This document shows, piece by piece, positions 1-8,217 of a DNA stretch of 64,000 nucleotides; the first letter of the stretch is position 1; every line of letters starts with the position of its first letter. Location of the stretch: positions 124,001 through 188,000 of the forward strand of contig NZ_AQXI01000002.1 of NCBI RefSeq assembly GCF_000376445.1, in the 5' to 3' direction. A program made the translations under genes and the position numbers. The stretch is from Haladaptatus paucihalophilus DX253. Its GTDB lineage: Archaea; Halobacteriota; Halobacteria; Halobacteriales; Haladaptataceae. The notes beneath the pieces are model-generated. The model saw only the letters and a list, made by a program, of their open reading frames with translations. It was not told the DNA's origin and did not search any database.

Positions 1-16
1 CCGTGATTACGAATCG

Positions 17-979
17 ATGCGAAAGTTCGGCGACTTGAAGGAACTACTCATCGAATTCGAAGCGAGCGACAGCGTCCCAGTCATCGAATGGGTCCCCACC
101 GAAACGATTCCCGGTGGGCATACGGTCCATCTCGGGCAAGTTTTCGACGACTTCGGGTACGACCTCACCGTCTTTGGTACGTTCGGCGACCCGACACATC
201 CCGTGTTCGAAGACGTGTTCTCCACCCACGATGTCCTCAGTGCAGGCGAGCCGACCTTCGCCGATTACATTCTGTTCGAAGACGGGAAGCTCATCCTCCG
301 CGAGCCGAACTTCGACCAAGTGGATTGGGACACGGTGGTCGAGGAGATCGGTATCGAGACGCTCGCGGAGTCCGTCGATGGGACGACCGTCCTCGGTTTC
401 GGGTCATGGTCGAACATCCCGTCGCTTCCGTCCGTTTGGGATGGGTTTCGGGACGAAATCTGGCCGCTCCTCGAAAACCCACCGAACTCGGTCGTCATCT
501 CACCCGCGGACATTCAGCAGATGTCACCGAACCTCGTCAAAAACGGGCTCCAGTCCCTCCGCGCTCTCGACGACGTCGTTCCCGTGACGGTTACGACGAA
601 CCGGACACAAGCAAAGCGTCTCCTCACGGTCCTCGACGAGGAGGGGACGGACAGTTCGCTTTCGAACACGGCCATGACCCTCCGTAACGAAATCGGTGTT
701 TCCAAATTCGTGGTCCACACGCTTCTCGAGGCGGCACTCGCCCGAGAATCCGGTATCGTGACCGCGCGAGCACCCAGACCGGCCCCCGAACAGGTCACGA
801 ACTCCGATGCCCACTTCGATACGGGGCTGACGCTCGGCCATGCGGAGGGGCTGTCCGACGGGACGTCACTCATCCTCGCGAATACGGTCGCGGGGTGTTT
901 CATGCGCGAGGGAGTTCCGCCGACCGAGGAATCCATCCGTCATCTCCTCGACCAATACGATACCCTCTTCGAGGCTTAA
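17..979 (+). CDS. Ribokinase-fold (PfkB/ADP-kinase superfamily) kinase-like protein, probably missing its true start
   Basis: 320 residues from the first ATG. The frame stays open upstream to the window edge, so the real start may lie outside. The early GGHTVHLGQVFDDFGYD stretch resembles the sugar-recognition segment of ribokinase-fold kinases. Near residues 261-285, NSDAHFDTG followed by an LGHAEGL helix resembles the family's GAGD-x-F catalytic loop and the helix after it. The loop is altered: the acidic residue remains, but the glycines of the anion hole are replaced by T, N and S, with one extra residue before F. Haloarchaeal homologues are usually annotated as hypothetical or PfkB-like. 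Activity and substrate cannot be assigned, and it may be a non-catalytic relative. It is followed by a 185-base gap without a gene. Confidence 0.6.
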   Translation: MRKFGDLKELLIEFEASDSVPVIEWVPTETIPGGHTVHLGQVFDDFGYDLTVFGTFGDPTHPVFEDVFSTHDVLSAGEPTFADYILFEDGKLILREPNFDQVDWDTVVEEIGIETLAESVDGTTVLGFGSWSNIPSLPSVWDGFRDEIWPLLENPPNSVVISPADIQQMSPNLVKNGLQSLRALDDVVPVTVTTNRTQAKRLLTVLDEEGTDSSLSNTAMTLRNEIGVSKFVVHTLLEAALARESGIVTARAPRPAPEQVTNSDAHFDTGLTLGHAEGLSDGTSLILANTVAGCFMREGVPPTEESIRHLLDQYDTLFEA

Positions 980-1164
980 TAGCCCCGCATCGACCGAAGG
1001 CCACGCTCGACATCTACGGGCCATATCGAGCGGAAGCAACCATACCCGACGAGACTGACCGTTTCACGCCGACACGGAATTCGATTCGTGAACTTCGACG
1101 TATCGGTCGTCGGTTCCTGAAGCCGAATACTTACTCCCCTCGCTCACGTTCATTCTATGGTACA

Positions 1165-1939
1165 ATGGTCGAGAGCGGACTGCGACGGTTGACCAACCGC
1201 CGATGGAAGGTGGGTGTCGGTATCCTTCTGGCCGTCATCCTCATCGTCGTCGGTGGTGTCGCGGTGTACTTCTCGCTTCCACATCACGGGACATCGGCCT
1301 CGGTGCAGTCGGCAGCAAAACGACCCACACGTCTCGATTTCGAAAACAGATGGTGTGACAGTTCTTTCTCCCACGAACGGGACATCGACCGTCGGACTCG
1401 TTTTCTATCCCGGCGCGCGCGTTGCACCGGATGCCTATTATGCCTCTCTCGCACCGCTGGTGCGACGTTCCAACGTGACGGTCTTCGTCCCGAAAATGCC
1501 GTTCAACGTCGCCCTCCTCGATGTGGGCGCTGCGGGGGAAGTCAGGTCTCGGTATCCCAGGATTCGGACGTGGTTCGTCGGCGGACATTCGCTCGGGGGC
1601 GTTGCCGCTTGTCGATATGCGAGCTCACACGACGTCCGAGGACTGGTGCAGTTCGCGTCGTATTGCGATACCAACGTGAGCGAACGTCCGATAGACGTAC
1701 TGAGCGTCACCGGCAGCAGGGATACCGTTTTGGACCGGGAGGCCTACCGTGAGAGTAGAAATCTCCTCCCGCAGAACGCGACGGTCCGCGAAATCGCCGG
1801 AATGAACCACACCGAATTCGGTTCGTATCGCGGTCAGCGAGGGGACTCACGAGCGACCATCTCGTACGACGTCGCCCATCGACGGCTAGCGGATATCCTC
1901 GTTCCGTGGCTGAGCAAATCGGGTACTGCGACTGCGTAG
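1165..1939 (+). pseudogene. Membrane-anchored alpha/beta hydrolase, split by a +1 frameshift
   Basis: The N-terminus (MVESGLRRL, then a hydrophobic anchor of about 22 residues) starts at ATG 1165 in one frame. The catalytic body lies in the next frame up to 1939. That body has the nucleophile elbow GGHSLGG (about 1577-1600), an acid in VTGSRDTVL and a histidine in GMNHTEFGS, a complete Ser-Asp-His set. Removing one A from the AAAA run at 1317-1320 joins the frames smoothly (SAANDPHVSISKTDG). This looks like a single-base insertion or a sequencing error in an otherwise intact extracellular hydrolase of the haloarchaeal family with the GLVFYPGARV signature. Without resequencing it should be treated as a disrupted gene. 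Its substrate is unknown. Confidence 0.75.
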
Positions 1940-2021
1940 CCCGGCTGTCAACCAGTTCGGTGCTCTGTTCGTCTCGACCCACGCCCGTGCTTTGAACCAT
2001 CGTTACCGGATGAAATGTCAC

Positions 2022-2189
2022 TTACCTCAGTCCATTCTCAAGATAGTCGAGGACTATCGGCCAGGAGTCCGCCGCGGCCCGTGCATTCGCTTTCGGGCTT
2101 CCCCCGTTGGCATCGTTCGTCGGGACACCGGTGTAGTCGGCGTAGGGCACTCCAAAGATGATACACCCGGGACGAAATCCTCTATCAAA
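2022..2189 (-). pseudogene. C-terminal remnant of an unidentified protein
   Basis: The minus strand between stop codons encodes 55 residues with protein-like composition (GVPYADYTGVPTNDANGG, then an alanine-rich helix and WPIVLDYLENGLR) ending in TAA. There is no start codon, and a TGA lies just upstream. I read it as the tail of a lost gene. The family was not recognised. It abuts another tail-like fragment on the opposite strand (2162-2275), which suggests a deletion junction. Confidence 0.35.
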
Positions 2190-2275
2190 TCACGGCGGAC
2201 GAATCCGACACTGACGACTCGACGGACGGGTCGGAGGATAGGGACGAGGAAAGGGAGGACGATCGCTGTAATTGA
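2162..2275 (+). pseudogene. Acidic C-terminal remnant of an unidentified haloarchaeal protein
   Basis: A 37-residue open stretch without a start codon (DEILYQITADESD, then a run of D/E/S/T, ending DDRCN and TGA). The strongly acidic end is typical of haloarchaeal C-termini. It overlaps the minus-strand remnant at 2022-2189 by about 28 bases, which two intact genes would not do at their inner ends. The frame could be open by chance, so confidence is low. Confidence 0.25.
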
Positions 2276-2362
2276 TGTCTTTGGGACCGTGAGGTCGGCG
2301 TCCCCCGAAACCGTCACCACGTTCACCGTCGTTCACAATATTTCAATTGATACTTTCTTGGT

Positions 2363-2379
2363 AGTATGTGCCACATACT
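2363..2379. promoter_or_regulatory. Perfect 8-1-8 inverted repeat upstream of the HalOD1-type gene
   Basis: AGTATGTG-C-CACATACT is a perfect palindrome with a one-base centre, 29 bases before the ATG at 2408 and just upstream of the AT-rich TTATTATT stretch. Position and symmetry suit an operator for a dimeric regulator. The regulator is not known. Confidence 0.5.
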
Positions 2380-2407
2380 TATTATTGTACAGACGAAGTG
2401 TGTAGTC

Positions 2408-2728
2408 ATGTCCAACGCTGCTTCAATCAACGCTGAATCGACGGTGGACGATTCCATAGATAAACAGATGTTCGTCCACGAATATCGGTTCGAATACGAT
2501 ATGAACGGTGAGACGCCACTTACCGAGTGTCTCATCGACATCATCGCATTCGTCACCGATGATTCTCGAGACGAAGCAAAATCGCTCGTTCATCAGCGTT
2601 GCCGTCACGATATTGAGGACCACTTTTCGATGCTCAATCGACGCCAAAAGTGGAAATCCTCCTTCTGGGTCGGTAGTCTGAACGTTACCATCAGTCGGGA
2701 TGGAGAAATAGTCGTCCGAGAATTGTGA
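2408..2728 (+). CDS. HalOD1 output-domain-type protein
   Basis: 106 residues. From about residue 22 the chain follows the HalOD1 pattern: an opening strand (VHEYRFEYD), a helix of the LTECLIDIIAFVTDD type, a middle helix region, and a closing hairpin with VGSLNVTISRDGEIVV. HalOD1 is a haloarchaea-specific domain found alone or behind response-regulator and sensor modules, and is thought to act in signal output. This copy stands alone. ATG 2408 is preferred over the in-frame ATG at 2366 because the upstream part reads like promoter DNA and contains a palindrome. No signal peptide or membrane segment is seen. Confidence 0.7.
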   Translation: MSNAASINAESTVDDSIDKQMFVHEYRFEYDMNGETPLTECLIDIIAFVTDDSRDEAKSLVHQRCRHDIEDHFSMLNRRQKWKSSFWVGSLNVTISRDGEIVVREL

Positions 2729-3413
2729 TCGACTTTCCCTTTCACTTGGGTCGGCTTGGAAGCGTCCCCGACGTTCCGTCTACCATCGCAGTAACTGTCG
2801 ATTCTGTCCCCAATCTAGCAGAGTGAGCTTCGGTGTGATTTCGAGGGGTCGATCGAAAATGACGAACTCATAGACTTCTCATCGAGTTCGAATCGTCCAG
2901 TAATGCTATGAGCGGACAGTGCAACGCTTATTCCCGATGATGGGGACAGGGCCTCCCCGGAAACGGGACGACGCACTGACACGGCCGGTTCGAGTCTTCG
3001 TCAGTGCGTCCGCAGATGGGCTGCCCGATAGCGTTCGTTGATGGGTTATCGTAAGACATATTCCATCTGTACTGGCAGCATCGATAAATACATTTTCGAA
3101 TTTCATTGAAATATGTCTGACGAATGAGCAACGATAGATGATGAGGGATATCGGTCGTCGAAGAATCTTCGCCTTTAGTCCTGGTTTGGCATACGAGACC
3201 GGAGGATTCCGTTGCGACCGTGCAATGGCTCGGTTTTTGAGCTACATCGCCACCACGGACGAAACGTCGTTCGGCGGCCGATTGTCCCCGGTATCGGCTT
3301 CGACGGACACCTCCGGAATCGTCCTCACGGCATCCGACTCGTCCCCGATATATTATATTAATATTATTAGAAAATTCGTTAATTATATATTCTACACTGT
3401 GTACCGTAGGTCC
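2729..3413. other. Gene-free stretch with a hairpin and an AT-rich promoter zone
   Basis: No convincing gene in 685 bases. It holds an 11-bp inverted repeat (2970-3010), a short acidic minus-strand open stretch ending at 3242 that may be gene debris, and a very AT-rich block at about 3350-3392 (repeated TATATTA/TTAATAT) that probably carries the promoter of the lactate permease unit. Confidence 0.5.
2970..3010. repeat. Inverted repeat, 11-bp arms, 19-base loop
   Basis: GACGCACTGAC at 2970-2980 is the exact reverse complement of GTCAGTGCGTC at 3000-3010. In RNA this gives a GC-rich stem. It lies in non-coding DNA and could be a structured RNA, a terminator or debris of a mobile element. There is no T-run after it on the plus strand, which argues against a simple terminator. 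Confidence 0.5.
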
Positions 3414-3562
3414 ATGACAGGTGGTACCGACCAACGGAGAGTAGCGATGACACGGCAGCGACGATACCGTCCGAGTTCGGACGCCGTATCGATAAACAGA
3501 CCGGCGGAAAGGAGCGCCCAGGAACGACGACCCCAGTTAACGAAGACGAAGCTAAGTGGTGA
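3414..3562 (+). pseudogene. Small frame-disrupted ORF directly upstream of lctP
   Basis: The segment ending at TGA 3560-3562 encodes a protein-like, polar tail (DDTAATIPSEFGRR, then TTTPVNEDEAKW) but has no start codon in its own frame after the stop at 3407-3409. An ATG at 3414 (MTGGTDQRR) sits in a different frame of the same stretch. A single-base change near 3435-3445 would join them into a peptide of about 48 residues ending 6 bases before the lctP start. It is either a broken small gene co-transcribed with lctP or a chance frame. Confidence 0.35.
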
Positions 3563-3568
3563 GTCGCG

Positions 3569-5272
3569 ATGGTGAGTGCCCTCAAAATAGTTCTCGCAGT
3601 CCTGCCGCTGGCGGTCATCGCCTACCTCATGATCGGCCGGTACTGGCCAGCGACTCGGGCGATGCCGATAGCATGGTTATCCGCCGTCGTCGTCGGAGTC
3701 ACGAGTTGGCAGATGACGCCGTCGTGGGTCGCGGCCGCGACCATCAACGGCTTCATCACCGCGACGAACATCCTCTGGATCGTTTTCGGTGCGATTCTCC
3801 TGTTGTACACCCTGAAACAGACCGGCGCTTTCGACACTATCAACGCCGGGTTCACCTCCATCAGCGAGGACCGACGCGTTCAGGTGGTCCTGCTCGTCTT
3901 CCTGATGGGGTCGTTCATCGAGGCCGCCGCTGGTTTCGGAACGCCGGCGGCCGTCGTCGGTCCGCTCTTGGTCGGGCTCGGGTTTCCACCGCTCGCGGCG
4001 GTCGTGGTCGCGCTCACCGGAAACCTGATGGCCATCACCTTCGGCGCGGTGGGGACGCCGCTCATCATCGGGTTGCAGGACACGTTCTCGACGGCGAACG
4101 TGGCGACGCCCGCGGGAACGACGGTACCTGGTTGGGTCGCCCAAATCGGCGTGTGGGCCGCGTCGTTCCACGTTATCGTCGGTATGCTACTGCCGTTTAT
4201 CGGCGTCGCCATGATGACGCGGTTTTTCGGCGAAGAACGTTCCATCAAACCCGCGCTCGAAGTGCTTCCACTCACCCTGTTCGCGTGGTTCACCTTCGCG
4301 GTTCCGTACTGGTTGACCGCGTACTTCCTCGGACCGACGTTCCCCGGCCTCATCGGCGCGATGAGCGGCATGGTGTTCACCGTCGGTACGCTGAAAGCCG
4401 GGTTCTTCCACCCCGACGAAGAGTGGGATTTCGCACCGCAGGAACTCTGGCCGGAACACTGGGTCGGCGATATCGAACCCGGTGAGACGTCCCCGAGTGA
4501 CACTCCGGTCGCCGCCGACGGTGGCGTCGTGACGAAACAGATGCCCCTTTGGAAGGCGTGGACGCCGTACGCGCTGCTGGCGGCGCTGCTCGTTCTCACC
4601 CGCGTTTGGACTCCCCTCACGGACTTCCTGACGAGTACGCTCGTCCTCAAGTGGACAAACATCCTCGGTACTGGCCTCGATAACGACTTCGCACTGCTCT
4701 ACCTCCCGGGGGCGGTCTTCGTATTCGTTCACCTGCTCACCATTCCGCTACACGGCATGAACGGACGCCAGATAAAGGATTCGTGGGTCGAAACGGCCGA
4801 GAACGTCACCCCCGCGGTCATCGCGTTGCTGTTCGCGGTGGCGACGGTTCAGATCATGATCCAGTCGGGCAAGGCCGCCAATATCGACAGCATGCTGGTC
4901 ATCCTCTCGGACGCGACGGCGAACGTCGCGGGCGGCGTCTACCCGTTCTTCGCGTCGCTCGTCGGTGCGTTCGGCGCGTTCCTCGCCGGTTCGAACACGG
5001 TGAGCGACATCCTGTTTGGAACGTTCCAGTACAACGTCGCCGAGAACCTCGCCGTCTCGCGTACCATCCTCGTCGGTGCACAGGCCGTCGGTGGTGCGAT
5101 AGGGAACCTCATCGCGATTCACAACGTGGTCGCCGCGCTCGCGGTGGTCGGCCTCGTCGGACAGGAAGGACGGGTCATCCGACTCGAACTCCTTCCGTTG
5201 ACGTACTATGCGGGCATGACGGGAATCCTGACGATGCTGTTCGTCTACGTGATTTTCCCGGGCGTCTTCTGA
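3569..5272 (+). CDS. lctP: L-lactate permease
   Basis: 567 residues, about 12-14 membrane segments, matching the length and pattern of the LctP family (lactate/glycolate:proton symport). Family-typical stretches include [20 protein letters not shown] near residues 110-130 and a late [21 protein letters not shown] loop of about 55 polar residues with an acidic patch sits near residues 285-330, a common haloarchaeal variation. It is probably the last gene of a unit driven from the AT-rich zone at 3350-3392. A T-run just after the stop (about 5284-5289) may end the transcript. Confidence 0.92.
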   Translation: MVSALKIVLAVLPLAVIAYLMIGRYWPATRAMPIAWLSAVVVGVTSWQMTPSWVAAATINGFITATNILWIVFGAILLLYTLKQTGAFDTINAGFTSISEDRRVQVVLLVFLMGSFIEAAAGFGTPAAVVGPLLVGLGFPPLAAVVVALTGNLMAITFGAVGTPLIIGLQDTFSTANVATPAGTTVPGWVAQIGVWAASFHVIVGMLLPFIGVAMMTRFFGEERSIKPALEVLPLTLFAWFTFAVPYWLTAYFLGPTFPGLIGAMSGMVFTVGTLKAGFFHPDEEWDFAPQELWPEHWVGDIEPGETSPSDTPVAADGGVVTKQMPLWKAWTPYALLAALLVLTRVWTPLTDFLTSTLVLKWTNILGTGLDNDFALLYLPGAVFVFVHLLTIPLHGMNGRQIKDSWVETAENVTPAVIALLFAVATVQIMIQSGKAANIDSMLVILSDATANVAGGVYPFFASLVGAFGAFLAGSNTVSDILFGTFQYNVAENLAVSRTILVGAQAVGGAIGNLIAIHNVVAALAVVGLVGQEGRVIRLELLPLTYYAGMTGILTMLFVYVIFPGVF

Positions 5273-5435
5273 AGCCGCCGAACTTTTTTCGCTTCGCATC
5301 GCCGGATAGGTGTGAGGAAACGACGATGGTTCGAGTGACTTCGTTCCACATAGTGAATTCGTTTCACAACGTGGTCAAATTTCGGACGGTAACTACAAAC
5401 GAATGTGATTAGATACTTCGTTTGGGTATCAATCG

Positions 5436-6098
5436 ATGAATCTCGACGAATTTGTAACCTCCTACGCACCGAACGAGACGCAAAACACGTTCGAACTGGA
5501 AAGTTCGAAGCTGCTCGATGTTTCGGTGGACGGTAGCGTCATGGCACGAGCGGGGTCGATGGTCGGCTACACCGGCGAAATTTCGTTCGAACAGAAGTCC
5601 GCCGGTGGACTGAAAGGAATGCTGAAACAGAAAGCCACCGGCGAGGGAGCGGTGATGATGAAGGCGACGGGAACCGGCCATCTCTATCTGGCCGACCAAG
5701 GCAAAGAGGTCCAACTGCTCGAACTGGACGCCGACGACGAGATCAGCGTCAACGGAAACGACGTGCTGGCGTTCGAGGACAGCGTCAGTTGGGACATCAA
5801 GATGATGAGCAGCATCGCCGGAGCGACCTCCGGCGGTCTGTTCAACGTCTATCTCTCGGGTCCGGGCTATATCGCGATTACCACGCACGGCAAACCGCTC
5901 GTCGTCCCGACGCCGGTCAGTACCGACCCCAGTGCGACGGTCGCGTGGAGTAGCAACGTCTCTCCGAGTTCGAAGCGGGATTTGAACCTCAAGAGCTTCA
6001 TCGGCCGCTCCTCCGGGGAGTCGTACCAACTTCAGTTCGCCAACGAAGGCGGATTCGTCATCATCCAACCGTACGAGGAAGTACACCCCGAACAGTGA
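5436..6098 (+). CDS. AIM24 family protein (DUF124/TIGR00266)
   Basis: 220 residues covering a full AIM24 domain: an N-terminal strand block (FELESSKLLDVSVDGSVMA), a glycine-rich centre (GGLKGMLKQKATGEGAVMM) and a repeated beta structure with LSGPGYIAITTHGKPL. AIM24 proteins form a beta-prism-like fold. In yeast the namesake affects mitochondrial inner-membrane architecture, while the prokaryotic role is unclear. There is no signal peptide or membrane helix. The gene appears monocistronic, between lctP and the glycan island. Confidence 0.85.
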   Translation: MNLDEFVTSYAPNETQNTFELESSKLLDVSVDGSVMARAGSMVGYTGEISFEQKSAGGLKGMLKQKATGEGAVMMKATGTGHLYLADQGKEVQLLELDADDEISVNGNDVLAFEDSVSWDIKMMSSIAGATSGGLFNVYLSGPGYIAITTHGKPLVVPTPVSTDPSATVAWSSNVSPSSKRDLNLKSFIGRSSGESYQLQFANEGGFVIIQPYEEVHPEQ

Positions 6099-6251
6099 CG
6101 GCCTCGTTCGGTCATTAGCTACGATCGCTCCCTGATCACGATATCTCGTTTTCCGCTCTCTTGTCCGGTTGATGCGCGGGACCTTCGGACCCTCCGGCTC
6201 GATCCACAGATCAAAAAACACGCTCAAATCCATAAATACAATATACTTTAT

Positions 6252-6279
6252 TAAAAAGGAAAAATAAATATCCTTTTTA
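6252..6279. promoter_or_regulatory. Inverted repeat upstream of the first O-antigen-ligase-like gene
   Basis: TAAAAAGGA (6252-6260) and TCCTTTTTA (6271-6279) are perfect arms around a 10-base A/T loop. They lie 36 bases before ATG 6315. A second AT box, CTATTTTAG, at about 6295-6303 is well placed for transcription starting near the ATG at 6324. The repeat may be an operator, or on the plus strand a T-rich terminator stem. Confidence 0.4.
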
Positions 6280-6314
6280 TGCTATGGTACTAAACCTATT
6301 TTAGCTAACGCGGA

Positions 6315-7760
6315 ATGGCTCCCATGAATTTACAAGACAATCAGAACGCTTCTACTCGTTCATTTTTGAACCCGTTTACGAGTGAGTTCCGTCCGTTCGC
6401 CCTCGTTCAGCTCATCCTGATTCCACTTCTTTTCACCGGGGTTCTTTACAGAGCGCAGAATTCCCCAGAATGGTTTGGTTCGTTTCATCTCGACCTTCTC
6501 TTTCTCTATGTTACACCCCTTTTGTTGCTCGCGCACACGTACTATCGGACCGATAGTGGACTGTGGATACACGTCGCACAGGCGTCTCTGTTGATACTTC
6601 TGACCTTCATCCTCCTCCGGCAGCACAACCTGTACATCCCGGGCGACGGACGCACCCTCCACGTCGTGCTGGTCTTCCTTCTGTACGCAGTCTATCCGTT
6701 CATCGGGTACGATTTCGTAGCGTTCCTCCGAAGTCGAGCGGTATACGTGGCCGCGTACGTCCTCATGCTCGGGGTGTTCTTTTTCCACGTCAACTCGATG
6801 GCCGCCGGTTCGACGAAAGCGTCGTTCGTCGTCTATATGGCGTTGCTATTCGGGGTAAACGTCTTCTTCATTCCGAGGTACGTCTCGCGGAACGTCTTCT
6901 TCTGGGGTCTGTCACTCGTCGCTGGGTTTTTCGTCGTGATAGGGCTCCCCGTCTACGTTATCGGGTCGTACGACCTCTGGTGGTTCCAGCCCCAACTCTT
7001 CGAGGCCACAGCCACCATTCCGCTGCTCGGGACGGAGTTCCACTACCTGCAATCCGTGCTCGACAATCCGAATATCCTCGCCGTCCTCACCTTCTCCGGA
7101 GCGTTTGCAGCGCTCGTGCTTGCCGTCGAAAACGTCTTCCAACGGCGGTTCCTCCTTGTGTCGCTCGCATCCGTACTGTTCTTCCTCAACGGACTCGCCA
7201 CGTACCTGACGCATGCACGTGCATCGTGGTTGGCCCTCGCGTTGGCCACCGTCGTGTACGCCGGGTACGTTCTGTTCGGTCGTCGGAGCGTTCCGTTTAC
7301 GGTCGTTCCGCTCGCGCTAGCATCCGCGGTCTTACTTCTCACAATCCTCTTCGCGGTCGGACCGATAGATGCACACGGGCGAGCACCGCTTTGGATGGCC
7401 GGACTTCGTGCCATCAAAAACGCACCCTCCGCCCTCGGCTACGGAGTTGTCAACACGCACGCCGTTATCGAACCGTTCGTCACCGACCCGCACTTCCGCG
7501 GGTACTCGCCCCACAATTCGTACGTCCAAATCTTCTTGCAAGTCGGCATCGTCGGTGGGATGGCGTATCTCGTAATCGTCCTCGGTAGCATCGTCGAGGG
7601 CATCGTTCGATGGAACTCTGTCGACGTGCCGATGCTCGGGTTCGCTCTCGCGTTCGCGGTTCACCAAACGTTTGCGGTGTACACGATGTTCAACAACGCC
7701 GTCGCCTCGATACTCGCGATGCTGGTCTTCGGGTATCTCATCTGCGGATACGAACGGTAG
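6315..7760 (+). CDS. O-antigen ligase/polymerase-like membrane protein (Wzy_C type)
   Basis: 481 residues with about 11-12 membrane helices. The Wzy/WaaL signature parts are present: LTHARASWLALALA (about residue 297) before a helix pair, and a large outer loop ending in HNSYVQIFLQVGIVGG (about residues 399-414). Such proteins join or polymerise lipid-linked glycans on the outer face of the membrane. An alternative ATG at 6324 fits the leaderless promoter spacing better. It opens the glycan island, and a second protein of the same type lies at 16469-17761. Confidence 0.8.
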   Translation: MAPMNLQDNQNASTRSFLNPFTSEFRPFALVQLILIPLLFTGVLYRAQNSPEWFGSFHLDLLFLYVTPLLLLAHTYYRTDSGLWIHVAQASLLILLTFILLRQHNLYIPGDGRTLHVVLVFLLYAVYPFIGYDFVAFLRSRAVYVAAYVLMLGVFFFHVNSMAAGSTKASFVVYMALLFGVNVFFIPRYVSRNVFFWGLSLVAGFFVVIGLPVYVIGSYDLWWFQPQLFEATATIPLLGTEFHYLQSVLDNPNILAVLTFSGAFAALVLAVENVFQRRFLLVSLASVLFFLNGLATYLTHARASWLALALATVVYAGYVLFGRRSVPFTVVPLALASAVLLLTILFAVGPIDAHGRAPLWMAGLRAIKNAPSALGYGVVNTHAVIEPFVTDPHFRGYSPHNSYVQIFLQVGIVGGMAYLVIVLGSIVEGIVRWNSVDVPMLGFALAFAVHQTFAVYTMFNNAVASILAMLVFGYLICGYER

Positions 7761-7803
7761 AACCGACTCGTTCCTCCCGTGTCCGTGCTTCGTGGTGCCG
7801 ACC

Positions 7804-7923
7804 TCAAATCAGTTTGATGATCGCCGCCCACATGAAGAGAGAGATAACGCTCGCAAGTAAAAACGCGATCCAAAAGTCCGAGAAGTCGGGGAAGTCCGGG
7901 ATAGTCGAGCCAGCGATGGCCAT
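7804..7923 (-). CDS. Membrane microprotein (39 residues)
   Basis: A short N-terminus (MAIAGSTIPDFPDFSDFW) is followed by one hydrophobic helix (IAFLLASVISLFMWAAIIKL). Start and stop are clear (ATG at 7923, TGA at 7804-7806). It lies alone in the gap between the ligase-like gene and uppP and is below usual gene-calling limits. The pattern suits a single-pass membrane peptide. Function unknown. Confidence 0.6.
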   Translation of the reverse strand: MAIAGSTIPDFPDFSDFWIAFLLASVISLFMWAAIIKLI

Positions 7924-8217
7924 TTCTACTTCACGTTGGACCTCACGGAGTAATTAGTGTTGGGTTCAGATGGACAGTCATTAAATAGACATACGTCTCT
8001 TCGACTACCACCTCTGGGTCTTTCAGTGGAGTTTTCCGATGGTGGGGGATTTTCACGGTTTGAGTACACTACAATAATTGTCATATCATCCGAGTTCTTG
8101 TTCGTCGAATCCCTATCTCAAGAACAGCAAATAGGGAAACATACTTGTACGAAAATTAAATCAACTAATCAAACCGGAAACCGAATCGCCTTTCTTCTTC
8201 GCCCGAGACACCCATCC
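7924..8217. other. Gap between microprotein gene and uppP
   Basis: 294 bases. The left end is AT-rich and may carry the promoter of the minus-strand microprotein. AT boxes near 8140-8165 (GAAAATTAAATCAAC) may serve uppP. The uppP frame runs open through this stretch, but the upstream translation has no family similarity, so it is treated as non-coding. Confidence 0.4.

Noticed and set aside
1992-2405. Plus-strand open frame of 137 codons
   Set aside because: The translation is basic and serine/arginine-rich, unlike any haloarchaeal protein, and it runs across the gene debris and promoter of the HalOD1-type gene.
3138-3575. Plus-strand open frame of 145 codons before lctP
   Set aside because: Arginine-rich translation crosses the AT-rich promoter block and overlaps the lctP start; no family similarity.
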